A DNA stretch of 64,000 nt, from the NCBI GenBank assembly GCA_030949605.1, contig JAUZSH010000031.1, positions 1-64,000 on the forward strand, in the 5' to 3' direction. The first letter of the stretch is position 1, and the number at the start of each line of letters is the position of its first letter. The stretch is from Ghiorsea sp. (GTDB lineage Bacteria; Pseudomonadota; Zetaproteobacteria; Mariprofundales; Mariprofundaceae). Below are positions 26,810-34,698 of this stretch, in pieces. The position numbers were made by a program, and so were the translations under genes. The notes beneath the pieces are model-generated. The model was given only the letters and a program-made list of their open reading frames with translations, searched no databases and was not told where the DNA came from.

Positions 26810-27937
26810 TTAAACCAGTTTAATGAGTGTGATTTCAGGCTCATTACCCAATCTTATTGGTGGTCCCCAGTATCCCGTACCCGGCGACACATAAATCCAA
26901 GTTTTATCATCATGCAAATGAAGACCTTTAATATAAGGGTTCGCCATCTTGGCGATAAAGTTCCACGGATAATACTGTCCTCCATGCGTGTGCCCTGAAA
27001 TCTGCAAATCAAAGCCAACTTCTGCTGCCTCAAAGATGCTTTTGGGTTGATGTGCCAACAAAATTTTCACATCGGCATCTGGTGCATTTTCCATCGCTTT
27101 TTTTGGACTGGTTTGATGCGAAGCCAGGTGTCTATCCGCACGATAATCGGTCACCCCAGCCATAAGTAACTTCGCACCATCCACCTCAATCAATTGATGC
27201 TCATTGAGCAGGACGATAAAACCAAGCCTTTGCATCTCGGCAATCCAATCTTCAGCCCCTGAATAGTATTCATGATTACCTGTAACAAAAAACTTGCCGT
27301 ACTTGGCTTTGAGTCTCGCCAGTGGCGCAACATCATGTTTTAACCGCGCAACAGAGCCATCCACCAAGTCACCCGTCATAACAATCATATCGGCATCCAA
27401 AGCGTTCATCTGTTGCACCAGTGTTTCCACATATTCTTTTTTAATCATCGGACCAATATGCAAATCGGTAAACTGGACGATTTTCAACTTTTGCAAGGGT
27501 ACTGGCACATTGCCCAACGGTACTTGCACCTCTTTAATGATAGCACCACCCACTGCCTGCTCAAAGCCAAGTCCTGTGGTGATGCCCACACCACTTAACA
27601 CACCAAGACTTACGGTGGATGACATAAACTGTCTACGCTCAGGGTTGGGTTTAATTTTTTGAGTGAATAGATGAAATATATCAATCATGACATAGGCAAT
27701 AGATAACAACGAAAAGAAACCCATGTTGAGATACACAAACCATGCCAATATATCCGTAGCATCATTAATGATTCCAAACAAGCGCAGAGACATAGCAAAT
27801 GTAGAAAGCAGCCAAACAACGAATAAGTAGCCCCAAACAAGTCTTTTGATAGCTAAATTGGGCAAATGCATCCGCCAGCCCACATAAGCAGAAACCAATG
27901 CAGAAATCAGTGAAGCAATCAACATAAACCAAATCAT
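26810..27937 (-). CDS. Membrane-anchored metallophosphoesterase (YkuE/YaeI-like)
   Basis: About 375 residues. Four N-terminal membrane helices (about 1-115) precede a short tail and a calcineurin-like domain from about 155. All five metal motifs are visible: FTDLHIGP, MTGDLVDGS, GNHEYYSG, LLAHQP and SGHTHGGQYYP. YkuE and YaeI of this group act at the cytoplasmic membrane, with lipid-type phosphodiester substrates proposed. ATG at 27937 is chosen; an upstream TTG at 27958 is possible. The stop codon lies against mini-element B1, which may have replaced its terminator. Confidence 0.92.
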   Translation of the reverse strand: MIWFMLIASLISALVSAYVGWRMHLPNLAIKRLVWGYLFVVWLLSTFAMSLRLFGIINDATDILAWFVYLNMGFFSLLSIAYVMIDIFHLFTQKIKPNPERRQFMSSTVSLGVLSGVGITTGLGFEQAVGGAIIKEVQVPLGNVPVPLQKLKIVQFTDLHIGPMIKKEYVETLVQQMNALDADMIVMTGDLVDGSVARLKHDVAPLARLKAKYGKFFVTGNHEYYSGAEDWIAEMQRLGFIVLLNEHQLIEVDGAKLLMAGVTDYRADRHLASHQTSPKKAMENAPDADVKILLAHQPKSIFEAAEVGFDLQISGHTHGGQYYPWNFIAKMANPYIKGLHLHDDKTWIYVSPGTGYWGPPIRLGNEPEITLIKLV

Positions 27938-28013
27938 ACTGTAACCGTAACCTTTCAAGTATGAACATAAGCTTAAAGCAAGAAAATGACCTGAATTCAG
28001 GAGTGACTTTAAT

Positions 28014-28147
28014 TGGATTAAACTAAAAAAGTCGCAGCAGATGGCGCGAGGCTCTTATTGAGCTACAAAAAGTACAGAGAAACACAGCGTTATTACTACT
28101 TTCAGCTCTTGGAAGTGAGGCTTTAGCCCAATTGCGTAACATCAGTT
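28014..28147 (+). repeat. Mini-element family D (partial) joined to a family C end
   Basis: From GATTAAACTAAAAAAGTCGC (about 28013) through GGCGCGAGGCTCTTATTGAG, the sequence follows the element at 41416-41647, then switches after GAGGCTTTAGCC to the family C end TTGCGTAACATCAGTTA. So it is a D element truncated by, or recombined with, a C element. Confidence 0.6.
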
Positions 28148-28200
28148 AAAAGGTAGCGTTGCTGTTTTCAAAAGCATGATTTAAACTGAGGAGTCTCCAA

Positions 28201-28830
28201 ATGCAACTAATCGGCAGATACCACAATACAGGTTTTGAGTCCATTGCAGATGGTGTGATGGACTTTTTTGATAGGCGCAAAGACTTGCAGCGGTCGGGCG
28301 TGGCATTTGGATCAGATGGTAGTGATGCGGAGCCAGCCAAAGAATCAACAGACATCAGTCTAGTGACAATAAGCCGCAAAGACCCTGAATCTTTTGCGCT
28401 GTCGGAAGTCATCAAACGGGCTGTGTCGGCAGGGTTGGAGCAATACTTAAAAGAGCGACCTATGTTTCGCAACGTCTGCCCTGAGCAAGAGCTGTTTGTG
28501 ATGCCGATATTCAACTTGCAGCATTATGCGCCGGGTGAAGGGTTTCGGCAGTGGCATTGTGACTGGACGATAAGCGATGAGGCGACTGAGCCAATGCATC
28601 GCGTGTTGGCATGGATACTTTACTGCGAAAGCGTGGACGAGGCGGGCACGGAGTTTCATTGGCAAGAGCATCATGAGAAAGCGGAGCGGGGTAAATTGGT
28701 TATCTTTCCCGCATCACCTTCGCATATTCATCGTGGGCGCGTGAACAACAAGCTTAGTAAGACGATTGCTACAGGTTGGATTAATGCTGGTTCGGAAGAT
28801 GGTTTTATGAAACGGTTGACGGGTTCTTGA
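28201..28830 (+). CDS. 2OG-Fe(II) oxygenase superfamily protein
   Basis: 209 residues, ATG after GAGGAG. The double-stranded beta-helix core has the iron ligands in WHCDW (HxD) at about 118-120 and the distal His in SHIHRGRV, with a downstream KTIATGW strand. FRQWHCDWTIS and AGTEFHWQEHHEKAERGKLV are typical of prolyl-hydroxylase-like enzymes. Substrate unknown. The gene is flanked by mini-elements (D/C before, B2 after), and its base use looks richer in GC than its neighbours, which may indicate transfer. Confidence 0.8.
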   Translation: MQLIGRYHNTGFESIADGVMDFFDRRKDLQRSGVAFGSDGSDAEPAKESTDISLVTISRKDPESFALSEVIKRAVSAGLEQYLKERPMFRNVCPEQELFVMPIFNLQHYAPGEGFRQWHCDWTISDEATEPMHRVLAWILYCESVDEAGTEFHWQEHHEKAERGKLVIFPASPSHIHRGRVNNKLSKTIATGWINAGSEDGFMKRLTGS

Positions 28831-28877
28831 GCTTGAATATCAAAAGCCACATTATGGTCAGCTGAGACTGCTGAAGT

Positions 28878-29049
28878 CTTAGCCCGCATTATTCATAAAT
28901 CGTCGTGATGATTGCGCAGAAACTTTGTTTGCAACGCGTTTTGAAGAAATTGATTCGTAGCTGTGCTTACGAACAATGGATTAAAAACGCGTTGCGAATA
29001 AAGGGGGCAAGCAAGGGCGAGACAGTATTTATGAATAATGCGGGTTAGG
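28878..29049. repeat. Mini-element family B, copy 2
   Basis: Ends CTTAGCCCGCATTATTCATAA and ATGAATAATGCGGGTTAG, one base changed in each end compared with the other copies. No gene inside. It occupies most of the 320-base gap between the oxygenase and the YbaN-like gene. Confidence 0.82.
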
Positions 29050-29152
29050 TGGTAAAAAGCGTATCAGAAGCGAATATCACTTGAATTCAGGAGTTACAGA
29101 TAAAGGTGTATGAAATACTAATCTTCGCATTAGCGATAGGTAGCATTCACCC

Positions 29153-29548
29153 ATGAATCAACGGTTTAAAAATCATATTTTAATTATTATTGGCTGGTTT
29201 TTTGTGCTGTTGGGTTTGGTTGGGGTGCTACTGCCTATCTTGCCCACCACACCATTTATGATTATTGCTGCTGGCTTGTTTTCCAGAAGCTCGCCCCGCT
29301 TTCACCAGATGTTGCTCAACAACCGCTGGTTTGGTGAAGTGCTTCGCAACTGGGAAGAACATGGAGTGGTCAGTCGCCACATCAAAATGCGTGCTACGCT
29401 TTTGATCGCACTCACCTTTTTCATTTCAATCACTATTTTATATCAACATCTTGGACTGCAATTGATGTTGGTAGGCATTGCTTTCATTCTATTATTTTTT
29501 TTATGGCGGCTCAAAGAAGAAGCTAAGGATAACATCAACCCAACATGA
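29153..29548 (+). CDS. YbaN-family (DUF454) small membrane protein
   Basis: 131 residues with three membrane helices (about 7-40, 80-100, 103-120). The motif GVLLPILPTTPFMIIAAGLFSRSSPRF is the family signature, followed by NNRWFGEVLRNWEEHGVV. Function unknown, although ybaN homologues are often near priC or iron/heme genes. Overlaps the next gene by four bases (ATGA), so the pair is translationally coupled. Confidence 0.9.
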   Translation: MNQRFKNHILIIIGWFFVLLGLVGVLLPILPTTPFMIIAAGLFSRSSPRFHQMLLNNRWFGEVLRNWEEHGVVSRHIKMRATLLIALTFFISITILYQHLGLQLMLVGIAFILLFFLWRLKEEAKDNINPT

Positions 29549-30141
29549 GCATACAAACCAATATCGCCCAACATATCGCCGAGAAAGGGTATTGCGTTAT
29601 CGACAAAGCATTGCCTGAGCATATGTGCCAACACCTTTACCAACATATATCTAAGCTACCAGCATCAACATTTAAAGACATGGGCATAGGTCGCGGTGAT
29701 GCCTTCCGCTTGGACAAAAGTTATCGCAGCGACACATCACGCTGGCTGACTGGCAAACAACCGATTGAACAAGATTATCTACGTTGGATGGAAACACTCA
29801 GAGTGGAAATCAATCAACATCTCTTCATGGGTTTAGTAGATTATGAAGCCCACTTTGCCCACTATGCACCCAAAGGCTTCTACAAACGGCATTTGGATGC
29901 ATTTAAAGGTTCATCGAATCGTATGCTTACCACTGTGTATTATCTCAACCCTGACTGGGGAAATCACGATGGCGGCGAATTATTGATGTATGCCAACGAA
30001 CTGAGCACAATGCCTTTTCAGAAGGTAGCTCCACAGATGAATCGCTTAGTTGTGTTCTTAAGCGACGAGTTCCCACATGAGGTGCTACCTGCACAAAAGG
30101 ACAGATATAGCATTGCAGGTTGGTTTCGACGCAAGGCTTAA
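29545..30141 (+). CDS. 2OG-Fe(II) oxygenase, prolyl hydroxylase type (PKHD/SM-20-like)
   Basis: 198 residues. Iron ligands in YKRHLDAF (HxD) and FPHEV, 2OG-binding Arg in RYSIAGWFRR; TTVYYLNPDWGNHDGGEL is the central strand pair. The shape matches bacterial homologues of EGLN/SM-20 prolyl hydroxylases, which in some bacteria hydroxylate EF-Tu. Substrate here not known. Unrelated in sequence to the oxygenase at 28201. Coupled to the DUF454 gene; convergent with the ASCH gene. Confidence 0.9.
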   Translation: MSIQTNIAQHIAEKGYCVIDKALPEHMCQHLYQHISKLPASTFKDMGIGRGDAFRLDKSYRSDTSRWLTGKQPIEQDYLRWMETLRVEINQHLFMGLVDYEAHFAHYAPKGFYKRHLDAFKGSSNRMLTTVYYLNPDWGNHDGGELLMYANELSTMPFQKVAPQMNRLVVFLSDEFPHEVLPAQKDRYSIAGWFRRKA

Positions 30142-30467
30142 GCTTTACGCTGAAAGCAATGCACCCAAACCAAAGCTTCTTCATCCCAAGGCATACCTTT
30201 ATGCATTTTTAGAATCAAGCCTTTATACATTTCTAATGATGGGTAACCCTCTGCTTGGGCATCAGCATCGGTAATATCGCCTAATTTTTGTCTTTTAAGG
30301 TCTGTCACAATAAAGCTTACACCATCCAATTCAAATTCTTCATTGGGATAAGCATATACACCATCACGGCGTTGCTCAGTTTTTCGCCCTGCAAGGGTTG
30401 CTTCCACCAATTTTGGATGACTGACTAAACGCTCAATACTGCATGTTTTTTCTGGATATTGGTTCAT
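30138..30467 (-). CDS. ASCH-domain-like protein
   Basis: 109 residues from ATG at 30467 (GAGGA five bases upstream). The pattern CSIERLVSHPKLVEATLAGRKTEQRR, VIVTDLKRQKLGDITDADAQAEGYPSLEMY and the C-terminal ALVWVHCF fits an ASCH domain: beta-barrel, PUA-like, with the conserved G-K-T/R turn and the DAQAEGY helix. The family includes RNA-binding and N4-acetylcytidine-hydrolysing members. Its coding end overlaps the preceding oxygenase by four bases on the opposite strand. Confidence 0.75.
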   Translation of the reverse strand: MNQYPEKTCSIERLVSHPKLVEATLAGRKTEQRRDGVYAYPNEEFELDGVSFIVTDLKRQKLGDITDADAQAEGYPSLEMYKGLILKMHKGMPWDEEALVWVHCFQRKA

Positions 30468-30598
30468 AGATTCCTCTTTTACTTTAATAAATAAGAAGAA
30501 CATTAACATCAAATTGGTATAATCCTAGCACCATCAATTGCCTTGATTGTTTAGCCCTTCATCGCATACTTATCCTTAATATTTCAAGGGGAATGAAA

Positions 30599-31486
30599 AT
30601 GTCTTTCACAGCGCAACAAACCATAGTCAAACAACATATTGAATCTATGGGACAAAACATCGACAACTTAAGCAGCAGCTTCTACACCCACCTTTTTCGT
30701 ATCAATCCGAGCTTAACCCACATTTTCAACGGTGGCATCAGCATGCTTACGCGAAAGTTTAACAACATGTTAGCCACCTTCAAAAGTGTGCATGATTTGC
30801 ATAAAATTTCTGCTGCACTAGAGAGTATGGCAGAGCGGCATGTTGCTTACCATGCGGAGGTATCTCACTTTGATGATTTTAACCAAGCTTTATTGCTTGC
30901 CCTTGAAGACACGTGTAAAGAAGATTTTACACCTGAGTTAAAGCTTGCATGGCAAACTGTATTTGAAGAAGTCGCCAATATCATGGTTGAAGTGCTTCGC
31001 CATGCACCCAAAGCCGAGAAAAAAAGTGGCGCAACTACCGAAAGTTCATCCTTATTAATTGATGATATCGGCGGCACAGAAGTTGTCACACGCATCCACC
31101 AACGATTTTATGATTATTTATATGAAGATGCATATATTGGTTCATTTTTTCATCACCGTGCCAAAAGGTTGCTGGTTCGTGGGCAAACTGAATTTATGGT
31201 AGCAGCCTTTGGCGGAGAAAATCACTACAAAGGTGAACCACCTGCTTTTATTCATATGCACATGTTTATCACCCAAGAAATGTCTGACATTCGTGAAATT
31301 TATTTGAGGCGCGCTATTTTAGCAGAGGGGATGAGTGATGGTATTTGCCAGCGCTGGTTAGAAGTTGACCGCTCTTTCCACTCTTCCCTTGAAAAGAAAA
31401 GCGTTGATGAATGCGTGATGCGCGTCTGGGGGCAAGCACCATTTACCGTCAAAAAACCAGCGGCTTACCAGCCACCCAAGAGCTAA
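30599..31486 (+). CDS. Two-domain globin: FHb-like globin fused to a truncated hemoglobin
   Basis: 295 residues; ATG at 30599 is preferred (AAGGGGA six bases upstream) over the ATG at 30593. Residues 1-133 form a flavohemoglobin-type globin (SSSFYTHLFRINPSLTHIF, then KISAALESMAERHVAYHAEV with probable proximal His81). After a linker (135-153), residues 154-265 form a group I-type truncated hemoglobin (DDIGGTEVVTRIHQRFYDYL, EFMVAAFGGENHYKG, HMHMFITQEMSD with probable proximal His219). No reductase or kinase domain. Tandem fusion of these two globin classes is unusual; oxygen or NO sensing, or detoxification, are possibilities. Convergent with the Roadblock cluster, with a shared terminator. 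Confidence 0.85.
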   Translation: MSFTAQQTIVKQHIESMGQNIDNLSSSFYTHLFRINPSLTHIFNGGISMLTRKFNNMLATFKSVHDLHKISAALESMAERHVAYHAEVSHFDDFNQALLLALEDTCKEDFTPELKLAWQTVFEEVANIMVEVLRHAPKAEKKSGATTESSSLLIDDIGGTEVVTRIHQRFYDYLYEDAYIGSFFHHRAKRLLVRGQTEFMVAAFGGENHYKGEPPAFIHMHMFITQEMSDIREIYLRRAILAEGMSDGICQRWLEVDRSFHSSLEKKSVDECVMRVWGQAPFTVKKPAAYQPPKS

Positions 31487-31497
31487 AAAGACATAAA

Positions 31498-31534
31498 AAA
31501 AGCTACGCTTTGAATAAAGCGTAGCTTTTTTTAT
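31498..31534. terminator. Bidirectional terminator between the globin and the Roadblock cluster
   Basis: AAAGCTACGCTTT and AAAGCGTAGCTTT form a 13-base stem with loop GAAT. A-rich on the left and T-rich on the right, so it works in both directions for the convergent units. Confidence 0.88.
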
Positions 31535-31548
31535 CATTTCAAACGTTG

Positions 31549-31908
31549 TTAGACCATCAGTTCATCCATAGTTGCGCGAATTTTAGCACGCGCCATACCT
31601 AAGTTTGCGCCTTTTCTATCCACAACAATATAGCCAAAAACCTCATCATTAGATGCCAGGGGGGCAATCAAATGAAACTGCTTGCCTAAAGTGATCAGCA
31701 TATCTTCAATCTTGTCATCTATGGCCAACATTTTCATGGTTTTTCTTTTTGCTTGTACCACTTCAGTATTGCCCGCAGCCGCCATATCAGTATCAAAATC
31801 TTTAATCGCTTTGGCACCCAAAATCATACCATTACTCGAATCTACCACCATGGCTGCAATAACACCCTCAATCGAGATGAACTCTGCAATTGCTTCATTA
31901 ATATTCAT
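31549..31908 (-). CDS. Roadblock/LC7-like protein 1
   Basis: 119 residues. The Roadblock fold pattern is visible: long N-terminal helix (INEAIAEFISIEGVIAAMVV), strand and hairpin (DSSNGMILGAKAI), helix around DMAAAGNTEVVQAKRKTMKM, then strands ending EVFGYIVVDRKGANLGMARA and a last helix. Last gene of the minus-strand array; AAGGGA lies about ten bases before the start. Such proteins act as regulators or scaffolds of small GTPases. It differs clearly from the other four members. Confidence 0.78.
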   Translation of the reverse strand: MNINEAIAEFISIEGVIAAMVVDSSNGMILGAKAIKDFDTDMAAAGNTEVVQAKRKTMKMLAIDDKIEDMLITLGKQFHLIAPLASNDEVFGYIVVDRKGANLGMARAKIRATMDELMV

Positions 31909-31958
31909 TATATTTATTCCCTTTATGCTTTAATTAAAAAATGGTTTTTTTGTGTATA

Positions 31959-32363
31959 TCAAGGACAATGTGGTGCAACTTCATCTAACGAACGGCGCAA
32001 AGCTGCCCAGCCCATACCTAAGTTCGCTTGCTTATTGGTAATCAATACCACCAAAGCATTCGGCTTGTTAGGCACAATACACATAAAGTGAAGCGTATTA
32101 TCCGTAGTCATTTGCACTTCTTTAATATAATTCACTTCACTATCACCACGCTGTGTTGCCAATAGCTTTTCCACAGCGCGTACAGTATTACCACGGAACA
32201 TCTCAACTGCAGCCGCAGCCACTGCATCCACATACGATTGCGTAAAATATGGAACAGTATGGTACACTCCAAGCATTAAGCCTGAGCTTACATCCACCAC
32301 AGCACAACCCAGTGCGCCATCCACTGTATCTACCAATCCTTTTAAAGTATCATTTAATGTCAT
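31959..32363 (-). CDS. Roadblock/LC7-like protein 2
   Basis: 134 residues, AGGAGG directly upstream. Near-duplicate of protein 3: both read LNDTLKGLVDTVDGALGCAV, then QRGD.EVNYI, then TLHFMCIVP and ANLGMGWAALRR. The body is helix-strand-strand-helix-strand as in Roadblock. Tandem duplication with protein 3; 208 non-coding bases separate them, so protein 2 may have its own promoter. Confidence 0.8.
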   Translation of the reverse strand: MTLNDTLKGLVDTVDGALGCAVVDVSSGLMLGVYHTVPYFTQSYVDAVAAAAVEMFRGNTVRAVEKLLATQRGDSEVNYIKEVQMTTDNTLHFMCIVPNKPNALVVLITNKQANLGMGWAALRRSLDEVAPHCP

Positions 32364-32571
32364 TTGATTATACCTCCTTATTTTTCACTTCTTTTTTTTG
32401 CAAAACAGTAACGTTACAGGGTTCACCCCTCCCGCTACTCCTCTGCTAAAACAGTTGATTGCCTTAATCCATGAATCTCGCAAACCTTTTACATGCTGCA
32501 AAAACCAAGCTGAGTGATACCTCAGTCTTGGCTGTTGTAGTCACATATCATTCATATCTATACTCTAAGTA

Positions 32572-32976
32572 TCAAGGGCAATGCGGCGCGACTTCTGTCA
32601 ACGTGCGGCGCAAAGCTGCCCAGCCCATACCTAAGTTCGCATTTTTATTCGTAATCAACACTGCCAAGGCATTTTTCTTACCAGGTACGATACACATAAA
32701 ATGCAGTGTATTCTCTGTAGTCATTTGAATTTCTTGGATATAATTCACTTCATGATCGCCACGTTGCGTTGCCAGCAACTTTTCAACTGTTCGTACCGTG
32801 CTACCACGAAACACTTCAACTGCCGCTGCTGCCACCGCATCAAGGTAAGCTTGCGTAAAGTAAGGTACTGTATGATGTACACCAAGCACCAGACCCGAGC
32901 TAACATCAACGACTGCACAACCCAGTGCGCCATCCACTGTATCTACCAATCCTTTTAAAGTATCATTTAATCCCAT
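32572..32976 (-). CDS. Roadblock/LC7-like protein 3 (tandem duplicate of protein 2)
   Basis: 134 residues. It differs from protein 2 by conservative changes, mainly in the middle (VRTVEKLL against VRAVEKLL) and end (TLTEVAPHCP against SLDEVAPHCP). AGGAG site before ATG. Starts three bases after the stop of protein 4, so it is co-transcribed with it. Two close paralogues could form heterodimers with one another. Confidence 0.8.
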   Translation of the reverse strand: MGLNDTLKGLVDTVDGALGCAVVDVSSGLVLGVHHTVPYFTQAYLDAVAAAAVEVFRGSTVRTVEKLLATQRGDHEVNYIQEIQMTTENTLHFMCIVPGKKNALAVLITNKNANLGMGWAALRRTLTEVAPHCP

Positions 32977-32979
32977 AAT

Positions 32980-33468
32980 TTATTTCTCCTTTTTAATCAT
33001 TTCCATTTCTTTTTTTACACGCTCTAGCAAAGATGCTGGGTCTTTCAAAATATCAATTCCCTTTACACCCTCACTAAAATCTTGGGTATCTTGGCGAATA
33101 CCTTGTGCCGCTTTCTTTGCTGCCGCCAAAACCATCCCCACCTGCACATCGGGCTTACCAATCACAGTTAAAATCAAGTCGCCTGCATGCAAGACCACCA
33201 AAGTGCTAGATTCTGATTCGCTGATAATATTTTCCACTTCAGCGCGACCTGCTTGCCCAGCCAAGGTATCTGCCAGTGAAATCATAGACGAGCTCATTGC
33301 CGCAATCATTTCCCCTTCAAGCTTGCCCGTTTTATCTTCGCATGCCACCATCAAACCATCTGCCGATGATAAGACTACCCCTTCAAGGGATGGCTGCGCC
33401 AGAAGCAATGCTGTCAATTCCTTTTCGCAGGCTAATATTTCACTTTCGCTTAAACCAACATTTTCCAT
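32980..33468 (-). CDS. Roadblock/LC7-like protein 4
   Basis: 162 residues. The Roadblock core occupies about 8-125 (LLAQPSLEGVVLSSADGLMV, MIAAMSSSMISLADTLAGQA, STLVVLHAGDLILTVIGKPD, VGMVLAAAKKAAQGI). Beyond that is a charged C-terminal helix (DILKDPASLLERVKKEMEMI). The pattern resembles MglB/CvnB-type proteins most closely among the five. The 52-base tandem repeat lies in its upstream region. Confidence 0.82.
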   Translation of the reverse strand: MENVGLSESEILACEKELTALLLAQPSLEGVVLSSADGLMVACEDKTGKLEGEMIAAMSSSMISLADTLAGQAGRAEVENIISESESSTLVVLHAGDLILTVIGKPDVQVGMVLAAAKKAAQGIRQDTQDFSEGVKGIDILKDPASLLERVKKEMEMIKKEK

Positions 33469-33479
33469 TTTCCAACCTT

Positions 33480-33558
33480 ATATTCTTATGTTCTTATGTT
33501 CTTATATATGACATAAGTATGACATAAGTATGACATAAGTATGACATAAGTATGACAT
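33480..33558. repeat. Tandem repeats: 8-bp and 11-bp arrays
   Basis: About three copies of TTCTTATG (33483-33505) lead into four complete and one partial copies of TATGACATAAG (33507-33558). The first unit carries CTTATG and the second its complement CATAAG, so the two arrays are partly inverted to each other and could pair. They fill the gap between Roadblock genes 5 and 4, upstream of gene 4. Confidence 0.9.
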
Positions 33559-33560
33559 GC

Positions 33561-33917
33561 TCAAAGCAAGCTTTCCACTTGGTCACATATTCCTTTAATC
33601 GTATTGGCTGCTTTGGCTGGGATTTTGGGCGTTGCAACCAAAATAAACATACGTTCACCACGCACCTCAAAATCACGCATCAACAGCAAATAGCCCCCAG
33701 ACTTAGGCACCAAACATATTAAACCCATACCATTTTCAAGCTTGGCAGCTTTAGCCAGCTTGTGGCTGGTATCCATCCAATCGGGCAACAATGCCGCCAG
33801 CTCGAACTGTTCATCAATGCCACTATTGCAAATCGTCAATCCATCGACGCCAATAATCGTTAACCACTTAAACCCCAAGCTTTTACATTGTTCATTCAGG
33901 TAATCTTGTAGCGACAT
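33561..33917 (-). CDS. Roadblock/LC7-like protein 5 (divergent)
   Basis: 118 residues from ATG at 33917 (GGGG upstream). N-terminal helix YLNEQCKSLGFKWLTIIGVD, hairpin GLTICNSGIDEQFE, helix around DTSHKLAKAAKL, then MGLICLVPKSGGYLLLMRDF and a MFILVATPK strand: the length and order of Roadblock, although the sequence is far from the others. First gene of the array. Divergent from the VOC-like gene, with about 120 bases between that probably hold both promoters. Confidence 0.65.
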   Translation of the reverse strand: MSLQDYLNEQCKSLGFKWLTIIGVDGLTICNSGIDEQFELAALLPDWMDTSHKLAKAAKLENGMGLICLVPKSGGYLLLMRDFEVRGERMFILVATPKIPAKAANTIKGICDQVESLL

Positions 33918-34038
33918 TATCACCCCAGTCCTTTATAAAGATGGCAAAAGCATAGATTAAATTCGCTTCATCCACAAGAAGCATGCTGACTTGATGTGAA
34001 ACGTTGACTATGCCCCTAAGCATGATTGACTTGCCCTT

Positions 34039-34698
34039 ATGTTTTATGCTACAGCTTGTTACCTCTACACACCAGACCCTGAGAAAAGCTATACCTTGCT
34101 CACTGAAATACTCGGCTTTACAGGGCTGCAAGAAGGCAATCGCACAAGTGTCACAAGTGTGTGCAATGGCTCTTTAACCTTACACCTTGCGCGCGGTGAA
34201 TACCCCGCCATGCTCACGCTGCAATGCTCAAGCATTGAAAACGATGCCCAAAGCCTTATGCAGCAGCCCAATATCCATCAACGCACCAACATCACACGCT
34301 ATCAAAACACCTTGGAGCAACATCTATATTGCGATGAAGGCATTACACTTATCCTTTCACAACCCCTTTCAGAAGATGATACGGGCGAGCTTCCACCATT
34401 ACCCATCACCTTGGTCTGGCAAGATAAGCTGGTAACTCAAGCCCAGCATATCCTCAAGGCCACCCCACTTGCGTTTAGGGAAAAGGCACGCATCAACATG
34501 ACCCAACAGGCAGAATATTTAGCCATTGAAGCTGGTGAACTTGAAGTTCAACAACCGCATATCATGCAAGCTTTTGTGGCGATTACACCACCTTTTCAAC
34601 ACCAAACCCTGTATGAAGCCATGAAAACACAAGGCATTGATGCCGATAGTTTTTTAGACCCTGCCTCTTGGCAAGATGACGCATGCTCTCAAGATTAA
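34039..34698 (+). CDS. VOC/glyoxalase-like protein with a PCP_red-like C-terminal segment
   Basis: 219 residues. The N-terminal half (ATACYLYTPDPEKSYTLLTEIL, LTLHLARGEYPAML) has the look of a vicinal-oxygen-chelate domain, without clear metal ligands. The C-terminal part (ILKATPLAFREKARINMTQQ, then EYLAIEAGELEVQQ) resembles the PCP_red fold (P...R..A......A...G). Both are tentative. Its end overlaps the ABC1 kinase start by 16 bases, so they are translated together and probably work together. Confidence 0.5.
   Translation: MFYATACYLYTPDPEKSYTLLTEILGFTGLQEGNRTSVTSVCNGSLTLHLARGEYPAMLTLQCSSIENDAQSLMQQPNIHQRTNITRYQNTLEQHLYCDEGITLILSQPLSEDDTGELPPLPITLVWQDKLVTQAQHILKATPLAFREKARINMTQQAEYLAIEAGELEVQQPHIMQAFVAITPPFQHQTLYEAMKTQGIDADSFLDPASWQDDACSQD

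Noticed and set aside
33507-33558. Tandem repeat as a CRISPR array
   Set aside because: Units are 11 bases with no spacers and no cas genes in the window.
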